This document shows, in pieces, positions 18,080 through 26,007 of a stretch of DNA of 64,000 nucleotides. The stretch spans positions 1,240,001 to 1,304,000 of the forward strand of contig NZ_CP013189.1 in assembly GCF_001444425.1 (NCBI RefSeq), given 5' to 3'. The notes beneath the pieces are model-generated. The model had not been told where the DNA came from. It was given only the letters and a program-made list of their open reading frames with translations, and did not search any database. Position 1 is the first letter of the stretch, and the number at the start of each line of letters is the position of its first letter. Both the position numbers and the translations under genes were made by a program. Origin of the DNA: Pseudohongiella spirulinae. GTDB lineage: Bacteria; Pseudomonadota; Gammaproteobacteria; Pseudomonadales; Pseudohongiellaceae.

Positions 18080-19180
18080 ATGTCAGTTTCAAACAGGGAC
18101 TTTCAGCGAGTGGCGGTACTGGGCCTTGGTAAAATTGGCCATCTGGCCGCCGAATTGCTGCAGGATAGCGGCTTCGATGTGCTGGGCATCGATTCGCGTG
18201 ATATCGATGCGCCGTTTTCGACCATCAAAACTGATTTGTCAGATGACGGCGCGATTCGACAGGCGTTGAGCGACCAACAGGCGGTCCTGTCGTGTTTGCC
18301 ATATCAATTGAATATTGGTGTCAGCACAATCGCTCATGAGCTGGGCCTGCATTACTTTGATTTGACTGAAGATGTGCCGACCACCAAACACATCCGCAAA
18401 CTTGCAGAAACCTCCAAAGGCATCATGGCGCCGCAATGTGGACTGGCCCCCGGGTTTGTGGGCATTGTGGCGGCCGATCTGGCTTCGAAATTTGATAAAG
18501 TGCGCTCTATTCGCATGCGAGTTGGTGCTCTTCCCCAGAATCCCACTGGCCTGTTGGGTTATGCCTTCAACTGGTCTCCGGAAGGTGTGGTCAATGAATA
18601 CCTGAATGACTGCGAAGTGATTGAGGAAGGAGTTTTAAAAACCGTGTCGGCCATGGAATGGATCGAACAGGTTTATATTGACGGTGTACAACTGGAGGCG
18701 TTCACCACTTCGGGTGGTCTGGGCACCATGTGTGAGACTTATCTGGGTGTGATTGAAAACCTGGACTACAAAACCATGCGTTATCCGGGGCATGTGAAAT
18801 TGATGAATTTCTTTTTTCATGAACTGTTGATGCGTGAAAATCGACAGGAGGCGGGTCGCATTCTCACGCATGCCAAACCGCCGGTCGACGAGGATGTGGT
18901 CTATGTGCACGTGGCAGCCGAAGGAACGATTAATGGGCAAATGTCACGCAGAGAATTTGTGCGCTCGTTCTACCCATTGACCATCAACGGGCGTCAACGT
19001 ACGGCGATTGCCTGGACAACCTGTGCTTCGGTGGTTGCCGTGATCGAAATGGTCAGGCAGGGCGCTTTGCCAGCCAGTGGATTTCTGAAGCAGGAAGAAA
19101 TTCCGCTGACACCGTATCTGGCCATGCGCACCGGTGATTATTTTCGCAAGGGGCATATCGGCAAGACACACAATCACTAA
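18080..19180 (+). CDS. Saccharopine dehydrogenase-family protein, probable L-lysine 6-dehydrogenase
   Basis: A 366-residue Rossmann protein (VAVLGLGKIGHLAAELL at the N-terminus) with the saccharopine dehydrogenase-type C-terminal domain. Useful blocks are FDLTEDVPTTKHI, APQCGLAPGFVGIVAADLA, and TSGGLGTMCETYLG. Its length fits L-lysine 6-dehydrogenases (about 385 residues) better than two-domain saccharopine enzymes. Either enzyme would make allysine, the substrate of the upstream ALDH7-type protein. ATG 18080 has a good GAGGGAG site 8 bp upstream. Lysine 6-dehydrogenase versus saccharopine reductase cannot be settled by eye. Confidence 0.8.
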   Translation: MSVSNRDFQRVAVLGLGKIGHLAAELLQDSGFDVLGIDSRDIDAPFSTIKTDLSDDGAIRQALSDQQAVLSCLPYQLNIGVSTIAHELGLHYFDLTEDVPTTKHIRKLAETSKGIMAPQCGLAPGFVGIVAADLASKFDKVRSIRMRVGALPQNPTGLLGYAFNWSPEGVVNEYLNDCEVIEEGVLKTVSAMEWIEQVYIDGVQLEAFTTSGGLGTMCETYLGVIENLDYKTMRYPGHVKLMNFFFHELLMRENRQEAGRILTHAKPPVDEDVVYVHVAAEGTINGQMSRREFVRSFYPLTINGRQRTAIAWTTCASVVAVIEMVRQGALPASGFLKQEEIPLTPYLAMRTGDYFRKGHIGKTHNH

Positions 19181-20046
19181 CTGAAAATATCGGGCAGGTC
19201 GGTGGAGGCCCTGGCAGTAAACTGAGGGTCGCGCTTTTCCAAAAATGCCTTCACGCCTTCTTTGCCGTCACCCTGGCTGGTGTAAAAAACGGCCAGGGAT
19301 TCTGCCTTGTGTGCAACCAAGGGATGTGCTGCGGCTGAATTTCGCAACATCATTTGTCGGGTCAGGGCTACACTGACGGGCGAGCGGTTTGCAATGTAGC
19401 TGCGGGCCAATTTCTCTGCAGTTGCCAGCAGTTCCTCCGCAGGCACAGCGGCTTTGATCAGGCCTGCCTGCTGGGCAGATTCACTATCGATCAACTCGCC
19501 CGTGTAGACCCAGTCCAGGGCCTGAGACAGGCCAACCAGGCGTGGCAGAAACCAGGTTGAGCAGGCTTCGGGTACAATGCCGATTTTGCCGAACACAAAA
19601 CCCATGCGACCGGTGTCTGCCATCAGTCTGACATCCATGGCCAGTGTCATGGTTGCGCCGATGCCCACAGCGACGCCGTTGATCGCGCCAATGACCGGCT
19701 TGTTGCAGGCATAGATTGCCAGTGATACCCGCCCGCCGGTGTCGCGTACTCCCGAGATCATGTCCGGGTCTTCAAAGCGTTCATCGAGCTCTGCCGGTGT
19801 CGGTGCCATGCTTTCGTCCAGTCCAAAGACATTGCCCTCAACGGACAGATCCATGCCAGCGCAAAATGCCCGGCCCGCCCCGGTGACGATGATGGCACCC
19901 ACTTCATCGTCGGCGTTGGCGCGTTCGAAGGCTTCAACCAGCTCATTGGCCATGGTCACAGTAAATGCATTCAGCTTGTCGGGTCTGTTGAGTGTGATGG
20001 TGAGAATGCGATCATTGATTTGGTAGTTGAGTGTTTCATAGTTCAT
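19177..20046 (-). CDS. Crotonase / enoyl-CoA hydratase-isomerase family protein
   Basis: A 289-residue crotonase. The acyl-CoA oxyanion-hole segments GAGRAFCAGMDLS and INGVAVGIGATMTLAMDVRLMAD are clear. The first catalytic Glu of enoyl-CoA hydratases (GGGCE position) is Thr in GIGATMT, and the second (QPE position) is also not conserved; instead a Glu occurs in GIVPEACSTWFLPRLVG, the location used by delta3,delta2-enoyl-CoA isomerases. It may therefore be an isomerase-like enzyme rather than a hydratase. It converges on the lysine dehydrogenase-like gene with a 4-bp overlap. Confidence 0.87.
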   Translation of the reverse strand: MNYETLNYQINDRILTITLNRPDKLNAFTVTMANELVEAFERANADDEVGAIIVTGAGRAFCAGMDLSVEGNVFGLDESMAPTPAELDERFEDPDMISGVRDTGGRVSLAIYACNKPVIGAINGVAVGIGATMTLAMDVRLMADTGRMGFVFGKIGIVPEACSTWFLPRLVGLSQALDWVYTGELIDSESAQQAGLIKAAVPAEELLATAEKLARSYIANRSPVSVALTRQMMLRNSAAAHPLVAHKAESLAVFYTSQGDGKEGVKAFLEKRDPQFTARASTDLPDIFS

Positions 20047-20095
20047 AGTAGGCAGGCGTCTCTCTTTAAAATAGTCGTTTGACGCGGAGTTTACT

Positions 20096-20479
20096 ATGTT
20101 GACTGAGCTGGATGAAATTCTAAAAAGCCTGGCACCAGAAACGGATAGCCAGCAATACGTGTTCTGTCAGGTGCCCGGCGACGTGACAGCCTATCTTGAG
20201 TGGGCACCTGTGGCCATCATTCAGGAACGTGAGGGAAGCACACTGATTTTAACTGAGTCAGCAGCAAGAGAGGCGGGACTGGAATACGCAGACACTTTCC
20301 ATAGAATTACCCTCATGGTGCATTCCAGCCTGCAGGCTGTTGGTCTGACAGCCGCGGTATCGGGGCGCCTGGCGCAGGCAGGTATTGCCGCGAACATGGT
20401 CGCAGGCTACTGCCACGACCATATTTTTGTGCCGGCAGAGCGGGCTGAGGAAGCGCTCGGTCTGCTGTCTGGTTTTTGA
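20096..20479 (+). CDS. ACT-domain protein of COG3602 type
   Basis: A 127-residue cytosolic protein. The middle and C-terminal parts (AAREAGLEYADTFHRITLMVHSSLQAVGLTAAVSGRLAQAGIAANMVAGYCHDHIFVP) have the alternating beta-alpha pattern of an ACT domain, an amino-acid-binding regulatory fold. The HSSLQAVGL and GYCHDHIFVP blocks recall the COG3602 group. Its ligand and target are unknown. It is divergent from the crotonase gene with under 50 bp between starts, so promoters must overlap. Confidence 0.7.
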   Translation: MLTELDEILKSLAPETDSQQYVFCQVPGDVTAYLEWAPVAIIQEREGSTLILTESAAREAGLEYADTFHRITLMVHSSLQAVGLTAAVSGRLAQAGIAANMVAGYCHDHIFVPAERAEEALGLLSGF

Positions 20480-20480
20480 G

Positions 20481-21131
20481 TCAGCGTTGCGCAGCCACAA
20501 TCTGCAGCTCTACCCGCCGGTTCATTGCACGGCCTGACTCGGTGTCATTGCTGGCAATGGGCTGATCGGGACCCATACCTTGCGTGATCAAACGATTCTG
20601 ATCCACACCGCGGGTTGCGAGATAGTTGGCCACGCTGCTGGCTCGTCTATTGGAAAGATTATAGTTGTAGTCACGTGCCCCGGTTGAATCAGTGTGTCCG
20701 GTGACCATCAGGCGTGTGTCGACAAATTTGTAAAGCACTTCAGACACGGAGTCCAGCACCGGATAAAAATCCTGGCGGATTGAAAACTCATTGGTGTTGA
20801 AGGTGATATTTCCCGGCATGATCAGATCCAGTTGATCACCGCTGCGCTGCACCTGCACACCAGTACCTTCCAGTTGCTGGCGCAGTTCAGCTTCCTGTGC
20901 GTCCATGTATGCGCCAATTCCAGCACCAATGGCACCGCAACCGAGTGCCGCGTTGCGGGCGCGTGTGCTGCTTTCACCGGCGCCTATCAGGCCGCAGACA
21001 ACACCACCAATGGCCCCATACGTCGCCGCGCGGCTGGTCTGCGTCTGGCCGGTGTATGGGTTAATGGTTGTACAGGCGGCCAGGGCGGCAGCCAGGCCTA
21101 TTGTTGCTGACAGTTTTGCCAGAGGGTTCAT
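20481..21131 (-). CDS. yiaD: OmpA-family outer-membrane lipoprotein (YiaD-like)
   Basis: The 216-residue protein has a lipoprotein signal peptide ending LAAC, with C20 as the lipid anchor. A glycine-zipper region follows (GAIGGVVCGLIGAG ... LGCGAIGAGIGAYM, residues 39-79). The C-terminal OmpA domain (about 95-210) has GNITFNTNEFSI, VTGHTDSTGARDYNYNLSNRRASSV and the late RRVEL segment, which bind peptidoglycan diaminopimelate. The order lipobox, glycine zipper, OmpA domain matches YiaD. A strong AAGGAGA sequence precedes the start codon. Confidence 0.88.
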   Translation of the reverse strand: MNPLAKLSATIGLAAALAACTTINPYTGQTQTSRAATYGAIGGVVCGLIGAGESSTRARNAALGCGAIGAGIGAYMDAQEAELRQQLEGTGVQVQRSGDQLDLIMPGNITFNTNEFSIRQDFYPVLDSVSEVLYKFVDTRLMVTGHTDSTGARDYNYNLSNRRASSVANYLATRGVDQNRLITQGMGPDQPIASNDTESGRAMNRRVELQIVAAQR

Positions 21132-21283
21132 AGGGTCTCCTTGATTTTTAAATTCTCATCGTGTGAATTGATGTGAGTCAATGCGATGTGATCCATTGGT
21201 TTCAAGTCTATCATGGCAGGCGTAAACTGAACGCCGTATTAACCGCATACCTGATTTTCTATCACTTACAAGCCGGGGGCTGT

Positions 21284-21466
21284 ATGACAAAAAACGTGGG
21301 AACTGTCGATAAACTGCTCAGGATTGTTCTGGGTGTTGTTTTGATTGCATTGACGCTGGCCGGGGTGATCGGCGTTTGGGGCTGGATAGGCATCGTACCA
21401 TTAGCGACAGGGCTGCTGAATACCTGCCCACTGTACAGTCTGCTGGGCGTCAAGACCTGTCAGTGA
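21284..21466 (+). CDS. DUF2892 (YgaP transmembrane-like) mini-protein
   Basis: A 60-residue membrane protein starting MTKNVGTVDKLLRIVLGVVL, with a second helix and ending NTCPLYSLLGVKTCQ. The N-terminal N.G..DR-like segment, two helices, and a CP.Y...G..TC tail are typical of DUF2892, the membrane part of YgaP without its rhodanese domain. Longer in-frame sequence upstream lacks family similarity, so I start at ATG 21284. The stop overlaps the next gene's start (TGATG). Confidence 0.8.
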   Translation: MTKNVGTVDKLLRIVLGVVLIALTLAGVIGVWGWIGIVPLATGLLNTCPLYSLLGVKTCQ

Positions 21467-22299
21467 TGTCGGCCATGTATTTGCTGGCAGGTGTGCTGGT
21501 TCTCACTGCTTTGTCTTTGTTGGTCTTGTGGCGCGTGCGTGACCACTGGTCGGATGCCAGTCTTATCAAAGGCTTGCAGAAAACGCAGCCATCAACACCG
21601 GATAAGTTTGATCCGGCCATGGTGGATTGCCTGCCGGAGCCTGCTCAGCGTTATTTCCTGTATACCATTGCACCCGGAACGCCGTTAAAAACAGTGGTGG
21701 ATCTTCGTATGTCTGGCCGGTTTGGCATGGGTGACAAGACAAGCCCCGGGTATATGCGCATGATCGCAAGGCAGGTCATGGCGATGCCTGAGGGTTTTGT
21801 CTGGAAGATGCGGGCCAGGCGCGGGGTGCTTGCAATTTCCGGCTCAGACAGTCATCGCTGGACGCGCTTCTGGGTGATGGGGCTGCTGCCTGTGGCGCGT
21901 CTGGGTGGTGATGCGGATCATGCCCGTTCGGCGTTTGGTCGCTACGTGGCAGAAGCTGTGTTCTGGGCGCCCGCATCGGCACTGCCAGCGCCGGGGATCT
22001 CATGGACCCGGGTTGGTCCTGATTGTGCGCGGCTCACCGTTAATCACAATGGACTGCAACAGTCCGTCGACCTCTATGTAAATGAGCACGGTCAGCCAAC
22101 CGAGGTACGCTTCGAACGCTGGAGCAATGCAAACCCTCAGAAGCAGCACCGCTTGCAACCCTTCGGCGGATACCTGTCGGAATTCCGGTGGTTTGAGGGA
22201 TTTCGCCTGCCGACCCATGTGGAAGCGGGCAACCAGTTTACAACGGATGAGTACTTCCCATTTTTTATCGCCGATATCACTGACGTCAGCTTTCACTGA
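21466..22299 (+). CDS. DUF6544-like membrane-anchored protein
   Basis: A 277-residue protein with one N-terminal membrane helix (MYLLAGVLVLTALSLLVLW) and a soluble domain. LPEPAQRYFLYTIAPGTPL followed by LRMSGRFG and, later, GYLSEFRWFEGFRLPTHVEAGN resemble DUF6544/DUF6920 proteins; this is from memory and not certain. No catalytic motif is recognisable. ATG 21466 overlaps the DUF2892 stop, so the two are coupled. Function unknown. Confidence 0.7.
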   Translation: MSAMYLLAGVLVLTALSLLVLWRVRDHWSDASLIKGLQKTQPSTPDKFDPAMVDCLPEPAQRYFLYTIAPGTPLKTVVDLRMSGRFGMGDKTSPGYMRMIARQVMAMPEGFVWKMRARRGVLAISGSDSHRWTRFWVMGLLPVARLGGDADHARSAFGRYVAEAVFWAPASALPAPGISWTRVGPDCARLTVNHNGLQQSVDLYVNEHGQPTEVRFERWSNANPQKQHRLQPFGGYLSEFRWFEGFRLPTHVEAGNQFTTDEYFPFFIADITDVSFH

Positions 22300-22390
22300 G
22301 CGGGCACCAGACTAAACTGCGTCAACCTGCCACATCGTGCTATGGCTGCGATTTTGCTAACATAACCGCTTCATGTTCCGGAGAGCTGTT

Positions 22391-22819
22391 ATGTCGGATC
22401 GACTGCTGGTTGCTTTGCTGCTGTGCTTTCTCAGCCCTGTGGTTTGGGCAGATTCCCTTCAATTCAGTGAGCCCTGGATACGGGCTACGCCCCCTGGTGC
22501 AGTGACCGCTGCCGCCTACCTGAGTATTAACAATAATGGCGAGCCAGACAGGCTGCTGAGCATTGAATGGGACCGGGATACCCCCATCGAAATACACACA
22601 GTCGACAATCAGAATGGCATGATGCGGATGCGAAAACTGGAATTTTTGCCCGTCCCTGCCGGTCAGCTGACAACGCTTGCCCCCGGCGGGCAGCACATCA
22701 TGTTTGTCGGCCTGCAACAGGGTTTTGTTGCCGGGCAGTCAGTGGGCCTGATATTGATCTTTGAGCAGGCCGGCCGCCGACACGTTGATTTTCCAGTTAT
22801 TGATGCCAGAGGATTGTAA
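22391..22819 (+). CDS. Periplasmic copper chaperone PCu(A)C
   Basis: A 142-residue exported protein with a signal peptide (LLVALLLCFLSPVVWA) and a single PCu(A)C domain. The Cu(I)-binding ligands are visible as the H-M-x10-M-x21-H-x-M type series: IEIHTVDNQNGMMRMR and GGQHIMFVGL. It delivers copper to the CuA or CuB site of cytochrome oxidase, often with SCO1. The following SCO1 gene overlaps its stop by one base, which supports this. A GGAG sequence lies 7 bp before ATG 22391; ATG 22373 is an alternative. Confidence 0.9.
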   Translation: MSDRLLVALLLCFLSPVVWADSLQFSEPWIRATPPGAVTAAAYLSINNNGEPDRLLSIEWDRDTPIEIHTVDNQNGMMRMRKLEFLPVPAGQLTTLAPGGQHIMFVGLQQGFVAGQSVGLILIFEQAGRRHVDFPVIDARGL

Positions 22820-23475
22820 TGAATCGTTTGTTGTTTGGTGTTCTTGTGATTGTGGCTTTGGGGGCAGGTATTGTTGCCAATACTGTCTTCCGGGGTCCGG
22901 ATTCCGGTGTGTCCAGGGTCGCTGAGACGGCTGTGCCTGAGGTAGGCGGCCTGGTGCTGCGCGATGCCCGGGAATTGCCGCCGTTTGAACTGCTGGACAT
23001 CAATGGCGACATTTTCCGGGAAACTGATTTTGCGGGCGACTGGTCATTTCTTTACTTTGGTTTTACCTATTGCCCCGATATTTGCCCGACCTCGCTGGTA
23101 GAGATGGAGAAACTCAAGCAGCGGCTGGGCGAATCTCATCCGGAATTGACGCCGCAGTTTTACCTGGTCTCTGTTGATCCGCTCAGAGATACACCAGAGC
23201 GCCTGCGCGAGTATGTGAGCTTCTTTGATCCTGAATTCCGTGGCCTGACCGGTGAGATGGCAGAAATTGACAAGTTTGCCGATGCGGCGGCTGTGGTCTA
23301 TCAGCTCCCCTCTGATGCACAGGCCGGTGGTGATTATGAGGTAGGCCACTCGTCCACCATCGTGGTTATTGATCCTGCAGGTGATGTCAGGGCGATTCTC
23401 ACGCCGCCGTTGAGAGCTGCAAATCTGGCGAGTGATTTCGCCGCTATAGAAGCGTGGTGGGTGAGCCACAATTAA
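22819..23475 (+). CDS. SCO1/SenC family copper protein
   Basis: A 218-residue membrane-anchored thioredoxin-fold protein. An N-terminal helix precedes the domain (RLLFGVLVIVALGAGIVA). The copper-binding CxxxC is C85 and C89 in GFTYCPDICPTSL, and the third ligand His is H177 in EVGHSSTIVVID. SVDPLRDTPERLREYV is another family block. It metallates or reduces the CuA site of cytochrome c oxidase in the periplasm. It is coupled to the PCu(A)C gene (TAATG). It ends 38 bp before the padR-like gene, and the promoter of that gene starts immediately after this stop. Confidence 0.93.
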   Translation: MNRLLFGVLVIVALGAGIVANTVFRGPDSGVSRVAETAVPEVGGLVLRDARELPPFELLDINGDIFRETDFAGDWSFLYFGFTYCPDICPTSLVEMEKLKQRLGESHPELTPQFYLVSVDPLRDTPERLREYVSFFDPEFRGLTGEMAEIDKFADAAAVVYQLPSDAQAGGDYEVGHSSTIVVIDPAGDVRAILTPPLRAANLASDFAAIEAWWVSHN

Positions 23476-23476
23476 A

Positions 23477-23505
23477 TTGACACCTCCATGTTCGAGGTAT
23501 ATATT
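23477..23505 (+). promoter_or_regulatory. sigma70 promoter with embedded operator upstream of padR
   Basis: TTGACA (23477-23482) and TATATT (23500-23505) are separated by exactly 17 bp. The spacer holds the inverted repeat ACCTCCATGTTCGAGGT (23482-23498), arms ACCTC/GAGGT with a 7-bp centre. A PadR dimer bound here would block RNA polymerase, so autorepression by the adjacent regulator is likely. The expected transcription start is within a few bases of ATG 23514. Confidence 0.75.
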
Positions 23506-23513
23506 TCTGCGCT

Positions 23514-23930
23514 ATGACAGCAGCGAAATTACACCGTTCAGAACGTAAGGGTCCCGATTACGGCAGCGCATCCTATTGGCATGGCACGATCAAAATGTCA
23601 CTGTCTAAATTCTTTGTACTGTCTGTGCTGCATCGTAAGCCCATGCATGGATATGAGATTGTACAGGCGGTTGCAAAAAGTACTGGTGGTTGCTGCAGCC
23701 CGTCTGAGGGCACGGTATATCCAATGCTTAATGAGTTTGAAGCAGGTGGTTATCTCAGCGTTGAGTCAGACGTGGTGCAGGGCCGTTCCCGGAAAGTTTA
23801 CTCGCTGACTGACAAAGGGCGCGCGGCTTTTCAGGTGGCTGTGGGCGCCTGGCTGGAGGCCACTGACTATATTATTGCCAGCCGGGATATGCTGGATGTG
23901 AAAAAGCCGGAGCAGGGGAAGTGTTGCTGA
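23514..23930 (+). CDS. PadR family transcriptional regulator with vicinal cysteines
   Basis: A 138-residue winged-helix protein: LSKFFVLSVLHRKPMHGYEIV, EGTVYPMLNEFEAGGYLS and GRSRKVYSLTDKGRAAFQ are the PadR blocks. It has two Cys pairs, C60-C61 (STGGCCSPSEGT, at the recognition-helix turn) and C137-C138 at the very C-terminus, plus two His early on. Such pairs suit soft metalloid binding, and the gene precedes an MFS exporter and arsH, so As(III) or methyl-arsenite sensing is my inference. The start is uncertain: ATG 23514 would give an almost leaderless message; ATG 23595 (MSLSKFF) is the alternative, but the intervening DYGSASYWHGTIKM looks family-like. Confidence 0.85.
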   Translation: MTAAKLHRSERKGPDYGSASYWHGTIKMSLSKFFVLSVLHRKPMHGYEIVQAVAKSTGGCCSPSEGTVYPMLNEFEAGGYLSVESDVVQGRSRKVYSLTDKGRAAFQVAVGAWLEATDYIIASRDMLDVKKPEQGKCC

Positions 23931-23947
23931 GGCTTTTTTTTTCAGCA

Positions 23948-23966
23948 ATATACCTCGATGTAGGAT
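23948..23966 (+). promoter_or_regulatory. Second copy of the putative PadR operator half-site
   Basis: ATATACCTCGA (23948-23958) is identical, in inverted orientation, to the sequence at 23492-23502 in the padR promoter. It is followed by TGTAGGAT, giving an imperfect dyad. It lies 33 bp upstream of the MFS transporter start, so the regulator may also control that gene directly. Confidence 0.55.
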
Positions 23967-23991
23967 GCCTAGAGCATAAAGGTAGCAATTA

Positions 23992-25167
23992 ATGATGGCT
24001 TCAGACCAGCATTCATCAAGCCAGATCCGGTTGGTGTTGGCTTTGGGAATAGCCCAAACCCTGGGCTGGGGTTCGACGTTTTATCTGCCCGCCATACTGG
24101 CACAGCCCATGGCACGCGATCTTGGGGTTGAAGAAAGCTCGGTGTTTGCTGCTTTTTCCGCGGCGCTGGTTCTGACCGCCATTCTGGGACCCCTTATTGG
24201 TCGATTGATCGATGTCCATGGTGGCCGCCGGATGTTGACGCTGTCCAGTATTCTGTTTGCGGCTGGTCTTGTGCTGCTCAGTCAGGCGACCGATTCCCTG
24301 ACATTGTGGTTTGCCTGGATGGTTATTGGCCTGGGCATGGCGACGGGGCTGTACGAGGCTGCATTTGCCAGCCTGACGGTACTGTATGGAAGCCGGGCCC
24401 GATCAGCCATTACAGGAATTACCCTGATGGCCGGTTTTGCCAGCACAATCTGCTGGCCACTTTCCGCGGCTTTGGAGGTCGAGCTGGGTTGGCGGGGTGT
24501 CTGCCTGTTCTGGGCTGCCGTTCATCTGTTGCTTGGTTTGCCGCTGAACCATTTTATGATGCCTTCCTGGAGGCACTCAGAAACGACAGTTCTCGCCGAT
24601 TCTGAGCAACCGCCACCAAACCACAATACGCTGATGGTACTGCTGGCGTTTGTGTTTGCGGTGACCTGGTTTACCAGTACGGCAATGGCGGCGCATCTGC
24701 CTCGATTGCTGCAGGACAGTGGTCTGAGCCTGGCAGCCTCGGTTGCCATTGCCGGCCTGATCGGTCCGGCACAGGTGCTTGCCAGATTGCTTGAGTTCTC
24801 GCTGTTGAGACAATTTCATCCACTGCTTTCAGCACGCCTGGCATCGCTCAGTCACCCTGCAGGGGCGTTGTTGATGATGGTTTTCGGCGCGCCCTTTGCT
24901 GTTTTTTTCACCATTATGCATGGTCTCGGTAACGGTATTTTGACCATTGCCAAAGGCACCTTGCCACTGGCTCTGTTTGGACCGCATGGCTACGGTGTGC
25001 GGCAGGGCTGGTTATCCTTGCCAGCCCGTCTGCTGCAGGCTGCGGCGCCCTTTATGTTTGCCTTGATGATCAATCGGTTTGGTTTGAATGCATTGTGGTT
25101 GACGTTGTTGCTTGGCCTGCTGGCATCGATTGTGTTGTGGAGAATCAAACCTCAGCCCGCTGCATGA
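23992..25167 (+). CDS. MFS transporter, possible arsenical exporter
   Basis: A 391-residue, roughly 12-helix major facilitator. Motif A-like GRLIDVHGGRRMLT occurs after the second helix, and the N-terminus IRLVLALGIAQTLGWGSTFYLPAIL is typical of the group. It sits between a cysteine-rich PadR regulator and arsH, so efflux of trivalent or methylated arsenicals is likely by context. It could be related to ArsK-type exporters, but I cannot prove that by reading. ATG 23992 is preceded by AAAGGT at a good distance; a second ATG follows at once. Confidence 0.82.
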   Translation: MMASDQHSSSQIRLVLALGIAQTLGWGSTFYLPAILAQPMARDLGVEESSVFAAFSAALVLTAILGPLIGRLIDVHGGRRMLTLSSILFAAGLVLLSQATDSLTLWFAWMVIGLGMATGLYEAAFASLTVLYGSRARSAITGITLMAGFASTICWPLSAALEVELGWRGVCLFWAAVHLLLGLPLNHFMMPSWRHSETTVLADSEQPPPNHNTLMVLLAFVFAVTWFTSTAMAAHLPRLLQDSGLSLAASVAIAGLIGPAQVLARLLEFSLLRQFHPLLSARLASLSHPAGALLMMVFGAPFAVFFTIMHGLGNGILTIAKGTLPLALFGPHGYGVRQGWLSLPARLLQAAAPFMFALMINRFGLNALWLTLLLGLLASIVLWRIKPQPAA

Positions 25168-25212
25168 ATAGTTGTATGTCAAATAATTGCATAAGAGAGC
25201 ACAGGAGGAAAA

Positions 25213-25956
25213 ATGGCTCTGAGAAATTTACCTGATCCTGATCACTTGCCGGCACTGGACAAACACCGGCTGAAGGCGGGGCTGCCCGATATCTCCGGTG
25301 TCAGTGACAGGCATCCGCCGCGGGTATTGCTGCTGTATGGGTCGCTTCGCGAACGGTCTTTTTCCAGGCTGGCAGTTGAAGAGGCGGCCCGCATCCTTCG
25401 TTATCTTGGGGCTGAGGTCAAGATTTTTGATCCCACCGACTTGCCCTTGCCTGATCATCCGCAAGCGGATCAGCATCCGTCGGTGCTGGAGCTCAGGGCG
25501 TTATCCGTCTGGTCAGAGGCTCAGGTATGGTGCAGCCCCGAACGCCACGGTCAGATCACCAGTGTCATGAAAGCGCAGATCGATAATCTGCCGCTCAGCA
25601 TGGGAGCCATCCGCCCGACCCAGGGCAGAACCCTGGCTGTCATGCAGGTGAGTGGGGGATCGCAATCCTTTAACACGGTCAATACACTGCGCGTGCTGGG
25701 CCGATGGATGCGCATGTTTACGATCCCGAATCAGTCCAGTGTGGCGAAAGCTTACCAGGAATTTGATGAGCAGGGACGTATGCGGGCGTCAGCTTACTAC
25801 GAGCGAATTGTGGACGTCATGGAGGAGCTGGTCAGATTTACGCTGTTACTTCGGCCCCACGCACAGACCCTGGTTGATCGATACTCAGAAAGGCCTGTTG
25901 TGTCGATGGAAGAGTCGAAAACCGTGCCGACTTATGATGCTGTTGCCAGAAACTGA
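25213..25956 (+). CDS. arsH: NADPH-dependent FMN reductase ArsH
   Basis: A 247-residue flavodoxin-like protein. [24 protein letters not shown] is the FMN phosphate-binding block of ArsH, and [61 protein letters not shown] are further ArsH-specific blocks. ArsH oxidises trivalent methylated and aromatic arsenicals to less toxic pentavalent forms using NADPH and FMN. The ribosome binding site AGGAGG is strong. It is 45 bp after the MFS gene and likely in the same transcript. No arsC, arsB, acr3 or arsM lies in this window. Confidence 0.93.
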   Translation: MALRNLPDPDHLPALDKHRLKAGLPDISGVSDRHPPRVLLLYGSLRERSFSRLAVEEAARILRYLGAEVKIFDPTDLPLPDHPQADQHPSVLELRALSVWSEAQVWCSPERHGQITSVMKAQIDNLPLSMGAIRPTQGRTLAVMQVSGGSQSFNTVNTLRVLGRWMRMFTIPNQSSVAKAYQEFDEQGRMRASAYYERIVDVMEELVRFTLLLRPHAQTLVDRYSERPVVSMEESKTVPTYDAVARN

Positions 25957-26007
25957 ACGACTGCGCCGGGAGCTCCATGCTGCCGGCGCAGCGTCAAACA
26001 GGGCTGA

